A stretch of 7,173 nt of DNA from an uncultured Paracoccaceae bacterium (GCA_937900975.1 CALCPC010000740.1:1-7173); one strand, 5' to 3'. Positions 1 through 7,100 are shown, numbered from the stretch's first letter. Notes: generated from the letters alone by a model not told the origin. Numbers and translations: made by a program.

Positions 1-1512
1 CCGGCCCTGGTAGAGCTCGATGACGTAGTCGCTGACGTGATAGGCGGTGGCAAGATCGTGGGTGATGTAGACAATCGAGATCCCGTAGCGTTCCTTCAGA
101 TCATAGATGTTTTTCAGGATCGTCGCGCGCAGCGAAGCATCGACCATCGACACAGGCTCGTCCGCGATCAACAGTTTCGGCGACAGCATCAGCGCCCGCG
201 CCACGATCAACCGCTGGCGTTGCCCCCCCGAAAGCTGATGCGGATAACGTCCGAGGACCAAACCGGGGTCGAGACCGACGGCGGTGCAAGCCTCCTCCAT
301 CTTGGTTTGAAGATCTGCCGCATTCTTGGCGTAGCCGAAGCGTTTGAACGGAAAACTCAGCGCGTGGTTGACCCGATAGAACGGGTTGAAACAGGCGTAA
401 GGGTCCTGAAAGACGGCCTGAACATCCTTGCGGAAGGTCAGCGCGCGGGCGCGGTCCATGGTCGCGATGTCCTGGCCCTCAAACGCGACGGTGCCCGTGC
501 TGGGCCCCGTGAACCCCAGCATCAGCGCGCCAAGCGTCGACTTGCCAGAGCCCGATTGCCCGACAATCGAGATGATTTTGGGCACAGCCCCGTCCAGCGT
601 GAAGGACATCGGATGCAGCGCCGTGGTGTCGCCATAGGTTTTGGAAACCCCGCGAAACGCCAAAAGCGGCACGCCTGGCCTGGCGCGACCGCTTGGCGGT
701 GCTTGCCGGTCGCTGCCGAGAAAACTGTCGCCGCCGACCAGCGGGACCGAGGAGATGAGCGCCCTGGTATAGGGATGCTCAGGACGCTCCAAGATGCGCC
801 GCACGGGACCGAATTCGACCAAAACGCCGTCTTTCAGCACCGCAAGCTCATCCACCGATTGCGCCATCAGTCCCATGTCGTGGCCGATCAGGATCAGGCC
901 GGCGCCGATCTCCTCTTGCACGGCCTTGAGCGTGTGCATCACTTGGCGCTGCGTGACGACGTCAAGCGCGCTGGTCGGCTCATCCGCAATAATCAGATCG
1001 GGGCGGAGCAGGACGCCAAGCGCGATGCAAACGCGCTGTTTCATACCGCCCGAAAGCTCGTGCGGGTAAAGCGCGCCGGTGCGTTCGGGCAGGCCGACAC
1101 TGGCCAAGGCCGCGTCGGCGCGTTGGCGCAAAACCGCTTTGTCGGTCACGCCCTCATGCGCTGTAATCCCGTCCCAAAGCTGGTTTTCGACCCGCATTAC
1201 AGGGTTGAGGGAGTTCATGGCGCCCTGTGGAATGTAGCTGACGCGCGACAGCCGGGTGCGGCGCATATCCGCGTCGCTCAGCGCCAAAATGTCCGTGTCA
1301 CCCAGCCGGATGGTGCCTGCCGCCACGCGCCCGGGCTCTGCCAGCATCCGCATCACGGCAAGGGCTGTGGTCGTCTTGCCCGATCCGCTTTCCCCGATAA
1401 AGCCAACGCGCCGGCCCTTGGCCACCGAAAGCGACAGGTCCGCAACCGCGTGGACCACGCCCTTGGCCGTCGGAAACTCCACCGAAAGATCCGTCAGCGT
1501 TACCGCGCTCAT
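1..1512 (-). CDS. Dual-domain ABC importer ATPase (DppD-DppF fusion type), 3' end outside window
   Basis: This is the energy-coupling ATPase of the importer, working on the cytoplasmic face of the two permeases. Reading from ATG at 1512, 504 codons stay open to the left edge, so the C-terminus is missing. Two complete nucleotide-binding domains lie in one chain. Domain 1 has Walker A GESGSGKT (40-47), Q-loop glutamine Q96 in IPQGAMNSLNP, signature LSGG (153-156), Walker B with DEPTSALD (D177, E178) and H-loop H211. A proline-rich linker follows a typical HPYTRAL segment. Domain 2 has Walker A GQSGSGKS (318-325), Q369 in VFQDPYACFNP, LSGG (427-430), DEPVSMVDAS (D451, E452) and H485. All catalytic residues are present, so both sites look active. 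The start codon overlaps the stop of the upstream permease as ATGA and has only a weak ribosome site, which suggests coupled translation. Most Dpp/Opp systems use two separate ATPases; fused ones of about 550 residues are well known, so only a short tail should be missing. Confidence 0.95.
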   Translation of the reverse strand, partial: MSAVTLTDLSVEFPTAKGVVHAVADLSLSVAKGRRVGFIGESGSGKTTTALAVMRMLAEPGRVAAGTIRLGDTDILALSDADMRRTRLSRVSYIPQGAMNSLNPVMRVENQLWDGITAHEGVTDKAVLRQRADAALASVGLPERTGALYPHELSGGMKQRVCIALGVLLRPDLIIADEPTSALDVVTQRQVMHTLKAVQEEIGAGLILIGHDMGLMAQSVDELAVLKDGVLVEFGPVRRILERPEHPYTRALISSVPLVGGDSFLGSDRQAPPSGRARPGVPLLAFRGVSKTYGDTTALHPMSFTLDGAVPKIISIVGQSGSGKSTLGALMLGFTGPSTGTVAFEGQDIATMDRARALTFRKDVQAVFQDPYACFNPFYRVNHALSFPFKRFGYAKNAADLQTKMEEACTAVGLDPGLVLGRYPHQLSGGQRQRLIVARALMLSPKLLIADEPVSMVDASLRATILKNIYDLKERYGISIVYITHDLATAYHVSDYVIELYQGR

Positions 1513-2438
1513 AGCCGCAGTTTCCGAAGCCGCGGGTTCGACACCTCATCCAACCCGAGATTGATCAGCAAAAGGCCGATGAACATCACCGCCAAAAGCA
1601 GCGTCGGGATCCCCCACCACCACCAAAGGTTCTGGATCAGCGCGCCGGAGTTGATCGCCTCATAAATCACGCGGCCAAGCGTCGGAATGCGTTGCGGCCC
1701 GAGGCCCAGAACCTCCAACCCGACGGCGGTGACGATGGCGGTGGTGACGTTGGCGATGAACGAGCCGAAGAGATAGGGCACGAGGTTTGGCAGCATCTCT
1801 CGAAACATGATGTGCGCGGTCGAGGCGCCCGACAGCCGGGCCATCTGCACATAGCCGGATTGTTTCATCGACAGGACCTGCGCGCGGATCAGCCGGGTGG
1901 GCGATTGCCACACAAACCCCGCGATCAAAAGCGCCATCATCGTCAGCCCGACATCGCCAAAGGCCGACTGGAACACCACCAGGATCAGAAGCGGTGGGAT
2001 CGTGATCATGACATCCGAAAGCACGCGGATCACGTCATCGGTGCGGCCCCCGACAAAGCCGGAGGTAAAGCCAAGCGTGATGCCGACGCTCATCCCGATT
2101 AGCGACGCGAGAAGGCCGACAAAAAGCGAGTTCGGCGCAGCAATCACGATCAGCGCAAACATGTCCCGCCCAGAGCCTTCGGTGCCGAGAGGATGGGCAA
2201 AAGTGCCGCCCTGCCCCCGCAGGTTTTCAAACCCCGGCGGCGGCAGTTTCGGCATCGCCGAGCCCACGAACACCAAATCGGGGTCCCAGAAGACGCGGCC
2301 AAGAAGCCCCAGGATCACGATGCCAAGCAGCAACCCAGCGCCCCAAAACAGCTTTGGATTGAGCCAGGGGTTGTCGAACCGGCGGATGCGGCGGGCGCGA
2401 CGGCGATCCTCAGCCTTGGTCAGCGGCGCGTCGGTCAT
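1509..2438 (-). CDS. DppC-like ABC importer permease
   Basis: This is the second inner-membrane channel subunit, 309 residues, in the BPD_transp_1 family of the Dpp/Opp group. A basic N-terminal tail (about 11-20) precedes the first membrane segment (about 32-48). An external stretch then carries the DppC-type motif HPLGTEGSGRD (82-92). Four to five further membrane segments follow (about 104-130, 143-160, 163-178, 222-247, 272-294). The cytoplasmic EAA loop that docks on the ATPase is at about 199-218, with the conserved glycine at 204 and the ending LPN (216-218). A WWWW run at 272-275 lies at the start of the last membrane segment, which I remember as common in this permease group. The start at 2438 is supported by GAGG seven bases upstream and by a 4-base ATGA overlap with the preceding permease. 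Its own TGA overlaps the ATPase start in the same way. I see no lesion. Confidence 0.95.
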   Translation of the reverse strand: MTDAPLTKAEDRRRARRIRRFDNPWLNPKLFWGAGLLLGIVILGLLGRVFWDPDLVFVGSAMPKLPPPGFENLRGQGGTFAHPLGTEGSGRDMFALIVIAAPNSLFVGLLASLIGMSVGITLGFTSGFVGGRTDDVIRVLSDVMITIPPLLILVVFQSAFGDVGLTMMALLIAGFVWQSPTRLIRAQVLSMKQSGYVQMARLSGASTAHIMFREMLPNLVPYLFGSFIANVTTAIVTAVGLEVLGLGPQRIPTLGRVIYEAINSGALIQNLWWWWGIPTLLLAVMFIGLLLINLGLDEVSNPRLRKLRL

Positions 2439-3448
2439 GGACGCGCCTCATGTCGGATGCGCGGGTCGATGAAAGGGTAAATGAGATCGACCAAAAACAC
2501 CGACAGCGCCGTCATCAAGATAATGACGTAGCTGACACCCTGGATCACGGGGAAATCCTGATCGAGGATCGCGTCATAGAGCAGTTTGCCCATGCCGTTA
2601 TAGGCAAAGATCCGTTCGACCAGGACCTGACCCGCAATCAAAAGCCCGATCTTAAGCGCGAACGCCGTGATCTGGGGCAAGATCGCATTGCGGATCATAT
2701 AGCGATAGAGGATCGCCCGCGGTCGCAACCCCTTGGCCTTGGCCAGCGTCACGTAATCCTCGCCCTGCACGGTGATCATCAGGCCTCGCATCCCCAACGC
2801 CCAAAAGCCGAAGGTCACGATCACGATCGAAAGCGCGGGCAGCGTGCCATGTTCGATCACCGACAGCGTAAAATCCCAGGTCCAGCCCGGCTCTACCGTC
2901 AGGCCGTAGGCGCCGGTCAAGGGGAACCACTGCAGCTTAGCCGCAAAGACCCACATCAAAAGGAGCCCTGACAGGATCGGCGGGATCGAGGTGAAGACCA
3001 TTGCGGCGGGGATCGCAACCTTGACCAAGTTCGGGCTCTCCTCCCACACCATCAGGGCGCCAAGAAGGTTGCCGATCAAGAAGGTGATGACCAAGGACAG
3101 GATCATCAGCCCCAGCGTCCAGGGCAAGGCCTGGGCGATCAGGCTGGCCACGCTGGTGGGAAAAGTCGCGGTCGAGATGCCGAAATCGAAGGTTACGATG
3201 TTCCAAAGATATTTGGTGTATTGTACCAGCAGCGGGTCTTCGAGGCCGAAATTGGCGCGAAGCTGCGCCAAAATCTCTTCACTGTTGGCCACGGCGCCGG
3301 CACCGGCGGCCATGCGGCCGAGCATGATCTCGGCGGGATCGACCGGCGAAAGACGCGGGATGATCCAAATCAGCGTCGCGGCGATAAACACCGTGAGGCC
3401 AAGCGTGATCAGCCGGTTGACCAGGTAGGCGCGCGGGATCCGGCCCAT
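2435..3448 (-). CDS. DppB-like ABC importer permease
   Basis: This is the first inner-membrane channel subunit, 337 residues from ATG at 3448, the usual size for DppB/OppB relatives. It begins with the typical short basic N-terminus and a first membrane helix (about 12-30, ending in WIIPRLSPVDP). A large periplasmic domain follows (about 31-108), including FGLEDPLLVQY. Further membrane segments lie near 110-134, 144-170, 203-222, 262-280 and 304-325. The EAA loop, YVTLAKAKGLRPRAILYRYM, spans about 232-251, followed by RNAILPQ (253-259). The C-terminus, YPFIDPRIR, is characteristic of the family. A GTG lies directly before the ATG (3451). I prefer the ATG because AGGG sits six bases upstream of it and only three upstream of GTG, but a second AGGG further up would also suit GTG. 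The gene follows the binding protein after a hairpin-containing spacer and overlaps the next permease by ATGA. Confidence 0.95.
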   Translation of the reverse strand: MGRIPRAYLVNRLITLGLTVFIAATLIWIIPRLSPVDPAEIMLGRMAAGAGAVANSEEILAQLRANFGLEDPLLVQYTKYLWNIVTFDFGISTATFPTSVASLIAQALPWTLGLMILSLVITFLIGNLLGALMVWEESPNLVKVAIPAAMVFTSIPPILSGLLLMWVFAAKLQWFPLTGAYGLTVEPGWTWDFTLSVIEHGTLPALSIVIVTFGFWALGMRGLMITVQGEDYVTLAKAKGLRPRAILYRYMIRNAILPQITAFALKIGLLIAGQVLVERIFAYNGMGKLLYDAILDQDFPVIQGVSYVIILMTALSVFLVDLIYPFIDPRIRHEARP

Positions 3449-3485
3449 CACACACCCTGCCCTATGCCGTTATCGACGCGCCCAA

Positions 3486-3508
3486 AGGGGCGGCGCATCC
3501 CCGCCCCT
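3486..3508 (-). promoter_or_regulatory. Intercistronic RNA hairpin after the binding-protein gene
   Basis: The arms AGGGGCGG (3486-3493) and CCGCCCCT (3501-3508) form a perfect 8-bp GC-rich stem with a 7-base loop. It lies 9 bases past the binding-protein TGA and about 38 bases before the permease start. On the transcript the stem is followed by only two extra T residues, so it is not a full intrinsic terminator. Hairpins in this position in importer operons (malE-malF is the known model) protect the 3' end of the binding-protein message or cause partial termination, giving excess binding protein over permease. That role here is inferred from position and structure. Confidence 0.6.
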
Positions 3509-3517
3509 CGCGCCGTC

Positions 3518-5248
3518 TCAGCCGCCCGTTTTTTCAAGGTTGTGAATGATCTGGTGGGTGTGGTTCCACCAGAAAAACGGATGGTTATAGTTGTTGTCGG
3601 CCGTTGGCCAGCCTGTCCAATAGGTCGTGTTCATCGGCAAAAGCTTGAAGGATTGCACCAGCGGGATGAACGGCATCTCGGCATCGAGATGCTGATAAGC
3701 CTCGGCCACCAGCCCCGGTTTGGACGGATCGCCAAGCGGCAGATCTGCCATTTTATCGACGACGGCGGTGTAGGCTTCTGCCGCCGGGCCGTCCCAGCGG
3801 GCGGTGTTGTTGAACCCTGGCGACCGCTCTCCCACCGGGACGACGTCTTTGACGGTGTACCGGCCCATCGACGCCCAGGGCTCATTGACCGACCCGCAGG
3901 AGAGCCAGCTATAGCTCATCTCAAAGGCACCGAAGGGCAGAACCTCGCCCCAGAATACGCCATTCTCCACCGGCACCGCGCTGGCCGCAATGCCGGCGCG
4001 GTTCAGTTGCTCGACAATGATGTCGATGGTGCGCGTGTATTCCGTCGAGGCAGAGTTGACGTGGATCTTCACGGCCAGATCGGCGCCGTCCTTCTCATAA
4101 ATCCCGTCTGAGCCTTTGGTGTAGCCCGCAGCCTCGATCAGCGCTTGGCCCGCCGCCGCGTCGCCCCGCGCTGGCAACCCGTAGCCGGCCGAGACCACCG
4201 CATCGATAAAGGGCGCCATAGAGCCATACTGGGCGAACATCGTTTGCGAGGGCACGGTCGCCCCCTCCGCCGCAATGTTGGCGATTTGCGTGCGGTCGAT
4301 GATCAAGGCCACCGCTTTGCGCAACGCAGGATCGTCCCAGAGAGCCAGAGCAGTCTTGATCTCCAACTACAGCGCACAAGGGTCCGACGAGGCGTAAGGG
4401 TAATCGTCGTACCACGCGATGACCTTGTCGTTTTGCGCACGGATCGCCTCGAACGTGCCGACCGAGACGTTCTGCGCGGCATCAAGCTGGTTGGTCGCCA
4501 TCAACTGCGCGCGGCTTTCCGCCCCGCCCGATTCCAAAAAGATCACCCGTTCTGGCGCCGGCAAATCCATAAACCCAGTTTTGGCGCCCCACCAATCGTC
4601 GTTTCGATCCCAGATCGCGCGGTTGGTCGCAGCACTGGTAAAGGTGTAGGGCCCCGTTCCGATGGGCGGATTAAAGGCGAAGGTCGCCGGGTCCTCGCCC
4701 GCCCAAATATGCTCAGGCATGATCAGGAACGACCCAAAGATCCGGACGCCGAAATTCTCAACGATAAAGCGGGGGTTCGCCGCCTTCAGCGTGAAGCCGA
4801 CCGAAAGATCGCCAAGCTTCTCCACGCTTTCCACCTGTGCGCGCACCGTCGACGCCTCACGCGATGAGATTTCGGCGTTGTTGAGCGCCATGTTGACCGT
4901 GAACACCACATCGTCGGCGTCGAACGCCTCCCCGTCGGACCAGGTCACGCCCTCCCGCAGGTTGATGGTGAATTGGGTGCTGTCGGCATTGGCGGTAAAG
5001 CCCGTAGCAAGCCAGGGATCCAGCGCCCCGGTTGCGTAATTCAGAATAAAGGGCGGCTCCCACATGGTTTGATGCGCGCCGTGCATCCGCTTTGTCCCGG
5101 GCGTCAGCCAGTTGAAGTTATCCGGGTCTTTAATCGTGCGGTCGAGGTCGAAGATCACCGTGTCTTCGCGCGCAACATCTTGCGACAGCGCCGCCCCCGC
5201 GACCAGCGCCAACGCCGATACGGTCAAAAAACCGATAGACTTAACCAT
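3518..5248 (-). pseudogene. Family-5 periplasmic substrate-binding protein, interrupted by in-frame TAG
   Basis: This is the ligand-capturing component of the importer (SBP_bac_5 family). ATG at 5248 is chosen because a strong ribosome site, AAAGGGGGA, ends four bases upstream and because it gives a clean signal peptide: basic start MVKS, hydrophobic core to about residue 20, likely cleavage after ALS (22). Conserved family blocks follow: LREGVTWSDGEAFDADDVVF (97-116), PPIGTGPYTF (194-203), and WDDPALRKAVALIIDR (304-319) after the lesion. The C-terminal half has WLSCGSVNEPWASM and TYWTGWPTADNNY (about 542-554). Codon 294 is TAG, between CAL and LEIKTALALW. Both halves are in one frame and together give about 576 positions, a normal length. 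Sequence on each side matches the family without loss, so a single substitution explains it; CAG (Gln) to TAG is the simplest. As written, translation yields a 293-residue secreted half-protein. The C-terminal motifs resemble those I recall from oligosaccharide-binding members, but peptides or other ligands remain possible. Confidence 0.9.
4367..4369 (-). other. In-frame amber stop inside the binding-protein gene
   Basis: On the coding strand the bases read GCG CTG TAG TTG GAG ATC, giving A-L-stop-L-E-I. The frame upstream (from 5248) and downstream (to 3518) is the same, so no insertion or deletion is involved. Related proteins usually have a basic or polar residue followed by Q-L-x-x-N-T at this place, from memory, which favours a CAG-to-TAG change. 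TTG directly follows the stop and could in principle act as a restart codon, but the product would lack a signal peptide and half the fold. Confidence 0.95.
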
Positions 5249-5252
5249 TGGG

Positions 5253-5261
5253 TCCCCCTTT
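5253..5261 (-). promoter_or_regulatory. Strong ribosome-binding site of the binding-protein gene
   Basis: AAAGGGGGA on the coding strand lies four bases before ATG 5248. It is the best ribosome site in the cluster and settles the start of the binding protein against an upstream in-frame extension to 5332, which would place 28 non-signal residues before the signal peptide. Confidence 0.75.
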
Positions 5262-5271
5262 GGACATGTTC

Positions 5272-5316
5272 GGCCGTGTCTCCGGCCTTGTCTCTCCCCG
5301 GTCGTACAGCCCGGGG
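5272..5316 (-). promoter_or_regulatory. Two tandem inverted repeats in the leader of the binding-protein gene
   Basis: The spacer between the hydrolase stop (5355) and the binding-protein start (5248) contains two adjacent inverted repeats. One has arms CCCCGG (5296-5301) and CCGGGG (5311-5316) around a 9-base loop. The second has arms GGCCG (5272-5276) and CGGCC (5283-5287) around a 6-base loop. The second ends about ten bases upstream of the ribosome site. A further palindrome, CGGCGCGCCG, lies at 5338-5347. None is followed by a T run, so they are not intrinsic terminators. They could set message stability or processing before the binding-protein gene. In GC-rich DNA short stems arise by chance, so this is tentative. 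I could not identify a promoter in the spacer. Confidence 0.35.
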
Positions 5317-5354
5317 TCTGCTGGCAAAGCATAAACCCCGGCGCGCCGTCCGGT

Positions 5355-6044
5355 CTAGCGCAGGTAGTCCATCACCAGGACACGGGTCTGCGTCGGAATG
5401 TCCGCGGCGCAGAGCCGCACCGTATGATCGCAGGCAAAATCGACGTCGGATGGGTCGAAATGCTGAAGGAAGCTCTCAATCCACAGCGTGTTGCGGGGCC
5501 GGTAGGTCAGGGTGCGAAAATGCATCGGAATGATCAGTTTCGGGCGCACCCTTTCGATCATCTCCATCAGATCCGGCAAAAGGATCGTAAGATAGCCGCC
5601 CGCGAGAGCAAAGAGCACGTCCGTCCCCTCAAAAAAGCCCTGCTGCGCCGAAGTCAGCGGGTTGCCGACATCGCCCATATGCGCGAACCGGATCCCCTCC
5701 ATCTCCCACCGGTACATGCCGTTTTGGCCCGGCACGGCGCGGTCGGGATGCCCGTCCCATTCCGCCGCAGCGATCGCCCGGACCGTCAGGCCCGCTTTCG
5801 TCGCCTCGCCGGCGCCAAGCGCGACCTCCAGCGCATTCAGGACCGCTGGCGTGCCGGCAATCAGATCGGCGCGGCAATGCGCATCGTCATCGTCCGAAGA
5901 GACCAGGACGAGGTCGGCACTGTCTCGGATCGGCGGATAGCCAACGCCTGCGGGCGTGTAAGGGTCGGTGATTACACGCGGGCCCTGATCGGGCACCACC
6001 CCAAAGGCTGCGTGCCCATACCAGGTGATCCGGACACCCCCCAT
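5355..6044 (-). CDS. Divergent metallo-beta-lactamase-fold hydrolase, UlaG/UPF0173-like
   Basis: The protein has 229 residues from ATG at 6044. It opens with the family-typical strand VRITWYGHAAF (4-14) and then ITDPY (25-29), matching the WxGH...DP start of UlaG-like hydrolases. The later blocks are also present: AHMGDVGN (121-128, with H122 and D125), AGGYLT (148-153), and KLIIPMHFRT (169-178, with H175). The main metal motif HxHxDH is replaced by SSDDDDAHC (49-57), so the first two histidines are lost and only an acidic cluster and one displaced histidine remain. It may use a different metal arrangement or be non-catalytic. Earlier in-frame starts exist at 6053 (ATG) and 6131 (GTG). I prefer 6044 because it leaves three residues before the first strand, as is usual, and because a short upstream ORF ends on it as TGATG. 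It is co-oriented with the importer, 106 bases before the binding protein, so it may act on the imported compound. Substrate unknown. Confidence 0.85.
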   Translation of the reverse strand: MGGVRITWYGHAAFGVVPDQGPRVITDPYTPAGVGYPPIRDSADLVLVSSDDDDAHCRADLIAGTPAVLNALEVALGAGEATKAGLTVRAIAAAEWDGHPDRAVPGQNGMYRWEMEGIRFAHMGDVGNPLTSAQQGFFEGTDVLFALAGGYLTILLPDLMEMIERVRPKLIIPMHFRTLTYRPRNTLWIESFLQHFDPSDVDFACDHTVRLCAADIPTQTRVLVMDYLR

Positions 6045-6091
6045 CAAACCCATCCACCATGCGGCATCGCTTTGGCTATGTCCTGGATCAT
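6044..6091 (-). CDS. Possible 15-residue leader ORF coupled to the hydrolase
   Basis: The ORF reads MIQDIAKAMPHGGWV and stops with TGA at 6046-6044, sharing its last base with the hydrolase ATG (TGATG). A G-rich ribosome-like site, AGGGGGGGA, lies four bases before its ATG at 6091. The hydrolase ATG itself has only GGATGGG close by. Arrangement and ribosome site suggest translation of the short ORF could feed ribosomes to the hydrolase start. It shows no run of a single amino acid or other attenuation signature. It may be a chance ORF. Confidence 0.3.
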   Translation of the reverse strand: MIQDIAKAMPHGGWV

Positions 6092-6869
6092 GCTGTCCCC
6101 CCCTGATACCGTCCGCCCCGCATCTTTCCACGCCCCTTGGATCCGCGCCACCCCACTCTGCGTCTCAGCACCGCCCCCGTTGGGCCCGCCAGGCCGCATC
6201 CTGCCTCTGCGTGGTCAGAGACAGCATGGCGCCGCTCAGGGTCCGGCCGGCGTCGGACGGGAAACAGGCGCGGCCTCCGCACCGCGGCAGACCGATTTTG
6301 GAACCTCCGCCACGGTCCCCGCTGATGCCTCACTGATCCCAGATCCATCCGCCGCACATATCATTGAAGCCCGGCACCAGATCCGGGACGGCGCGCAAGC
6401 GGATGGGCAATTTTTCTGCACAAATTTCGATCCTTGGCACAGCAACTCCGGATCTCGCTCAGCCCCCTTGCGCAAAGCGCTGGCCGCTTCGAGCCATATC
6501 AATTCCATCGATGGCGACGCCCCGCAGCTGATCAGACGCTGGTCCCAGAAGGCAGCCCCCGTCTGGATCCATGAAACTTCTGCGGTTCGCGATCCGCGAA
6601 TAAACGTCGGTCAGGTACCGAGCCTTTGACCGGGTTTGCGGTAACTGCGCGGCTAGAAATGGCTCCAAAACCCGCGGCCTACCGAGAATTCGAGCACCCG
6701 CAACGCAACGCCCTGCTTCCTCCGCACCAGCCAGCTGCGGCACTCGCAAGATCCCGAACGGTGAAATCCCTGATTTTTTTTGCAAAATCCAAAGTCTCTC
6801 ATCAGGGCGCATAGGGGCCGTGCTCCTGTGAACACCAAGCCCCGTGCGCGCCAATCAGAGAGGTTGAGA
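6092..6869. other. About 780 bases with no supportable gene
   Basis: This stretch upstream of the hydrolase is still GC-rich. Open frames exist on both strands (for example minus 6854-6459 and 6508-6236) but they have no recognisable motifs, no good ribosome sites, and third positions that are mixed rather than dominated by G and C as in the importer genes. A run of eight T residues (6774-6781) lies within a GATTTT...AAAATC inverted repeat, without the GC stem of an intrinsic terminator. The promoter of the hydrolase-importer cluster should lie here, but I could not pick a convincing -35/-10 pair. It could also contain decayed coding sequence that I cannot identify. Confidence 0.5.
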
Positions 6870-7013
6870 ATGTTTCAGGCGACATATTCGAGGCCCGAAA
6901 CCGTTTGTCATCTTCGTATTCTCGACGGTCGCGAGGCCCGCATACTCACCACTCCAGGCGTTTTGCAAAGCAGTACCGTCGCTGAACAGTTGTTGACCGC
7001 ACGCCCGTCATGA
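6870..7013 (+). CDS. Small hypothetical ORF, 47 residues
   Basis: ATG at 6870 follows GAGAGG with a six-base gap, a reasonable ribosome site, and the frame runs to TGA at 7013. The product begins MFQATYSRPETVCHLRILDG and ends EQLLTARPS. It is soluble-looking, mildly basic, without membrane segment or known motif, and I do not recognise it. A 9-base direct repeat, CGAGGCCCG (6889-6897 and 6932-6940), falls inside it. The frame is open further upstream to 6780, but that extension lacks a ribosome site. It is the only candidate plus-strand gene in this region and could equally be a chance ORF or a remnant. Confidence 0.3.
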   Translation: MFQATYSRPETVCHLRILDGREARILTTPGVLQSSTVAEQLLTARPS

Positions 7014-7047
7014 TAACGGAGAAAACTGCCTCTCCCCTGGCGGGCGT
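7001..7047. repeat. Inverted repeat around the end of the small ORF
   Basis: ACGCCCG (7001-7007) and CGGGCGT (7041-7047) form a 7-bp GC-rich stem with a 33-base loop that includes the stop codon of the small plus-strand ORF. No T run follows on the plus strand. The long loop makes a terminator weak; a protein-binding site or chance are alternatives. Confidence 0.25.
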
Positions 7048-7100
7048 TAGTGATGATCAATCCACTGCCGCCCCTGTTATGGGCTGTTTGTCGGTTCCGC

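Noticed and set aside
37..1665. Long plus-strand open frame of 542 codons
   Set aside because: It lies antisense to the ATPase and the end of the second permease, has a composition rich in Arg, His and Gln typical of antisense frames in GC-rich DNA, and shows no motif. The minus-strand reading has complete Walker and signature motifs.
3518..4366. Independent gene starting at TTG directly after the TAG
   Set aside because: The translation is the C-terminal half of the binding protein in the same frame as the N-terminal half. It has no signal peptide or ribosome site of its own.
5249..5332. N-terminal extension of the binding protein to 5332
   Set aside because: It would put 28 residues before a clear signal peptide and would pass through the strong ribosome site and the leader inverted repeats.
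6236..6508. Minus-strand open frame of 90 codons, considered as a transposase remnant
   Set aside because: Some stretches look protein-like, but there is no DDE or other transposase motif and no flanking terminal inverted repeats that I could pair.
5112..6629. Long plus-strand open frame of 505 codons
   Set aside because: It is antisense to the binding-protein start and the whole hydrolase, then runs into the region without clear genes. No domain or ribosome site supports it.
6772..6789. T8 run as an intrinsic terminator
   Set aside because: No GC-rich stem precedes it on the plus strand. The only pairing is the AT-rich GATTTT/AAAATC repeat, which includes the T run itself.
6459..6854. Minus-strand open frame of 131 codons upstream of the hydrolase
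   Set aside because: No recognisable domain, third positions mixed and not G/C-biased as in the real genes, and no good ribosome site. I also tried neighbouring frames for a frameshifted gene and saw no continuous family resemblance.
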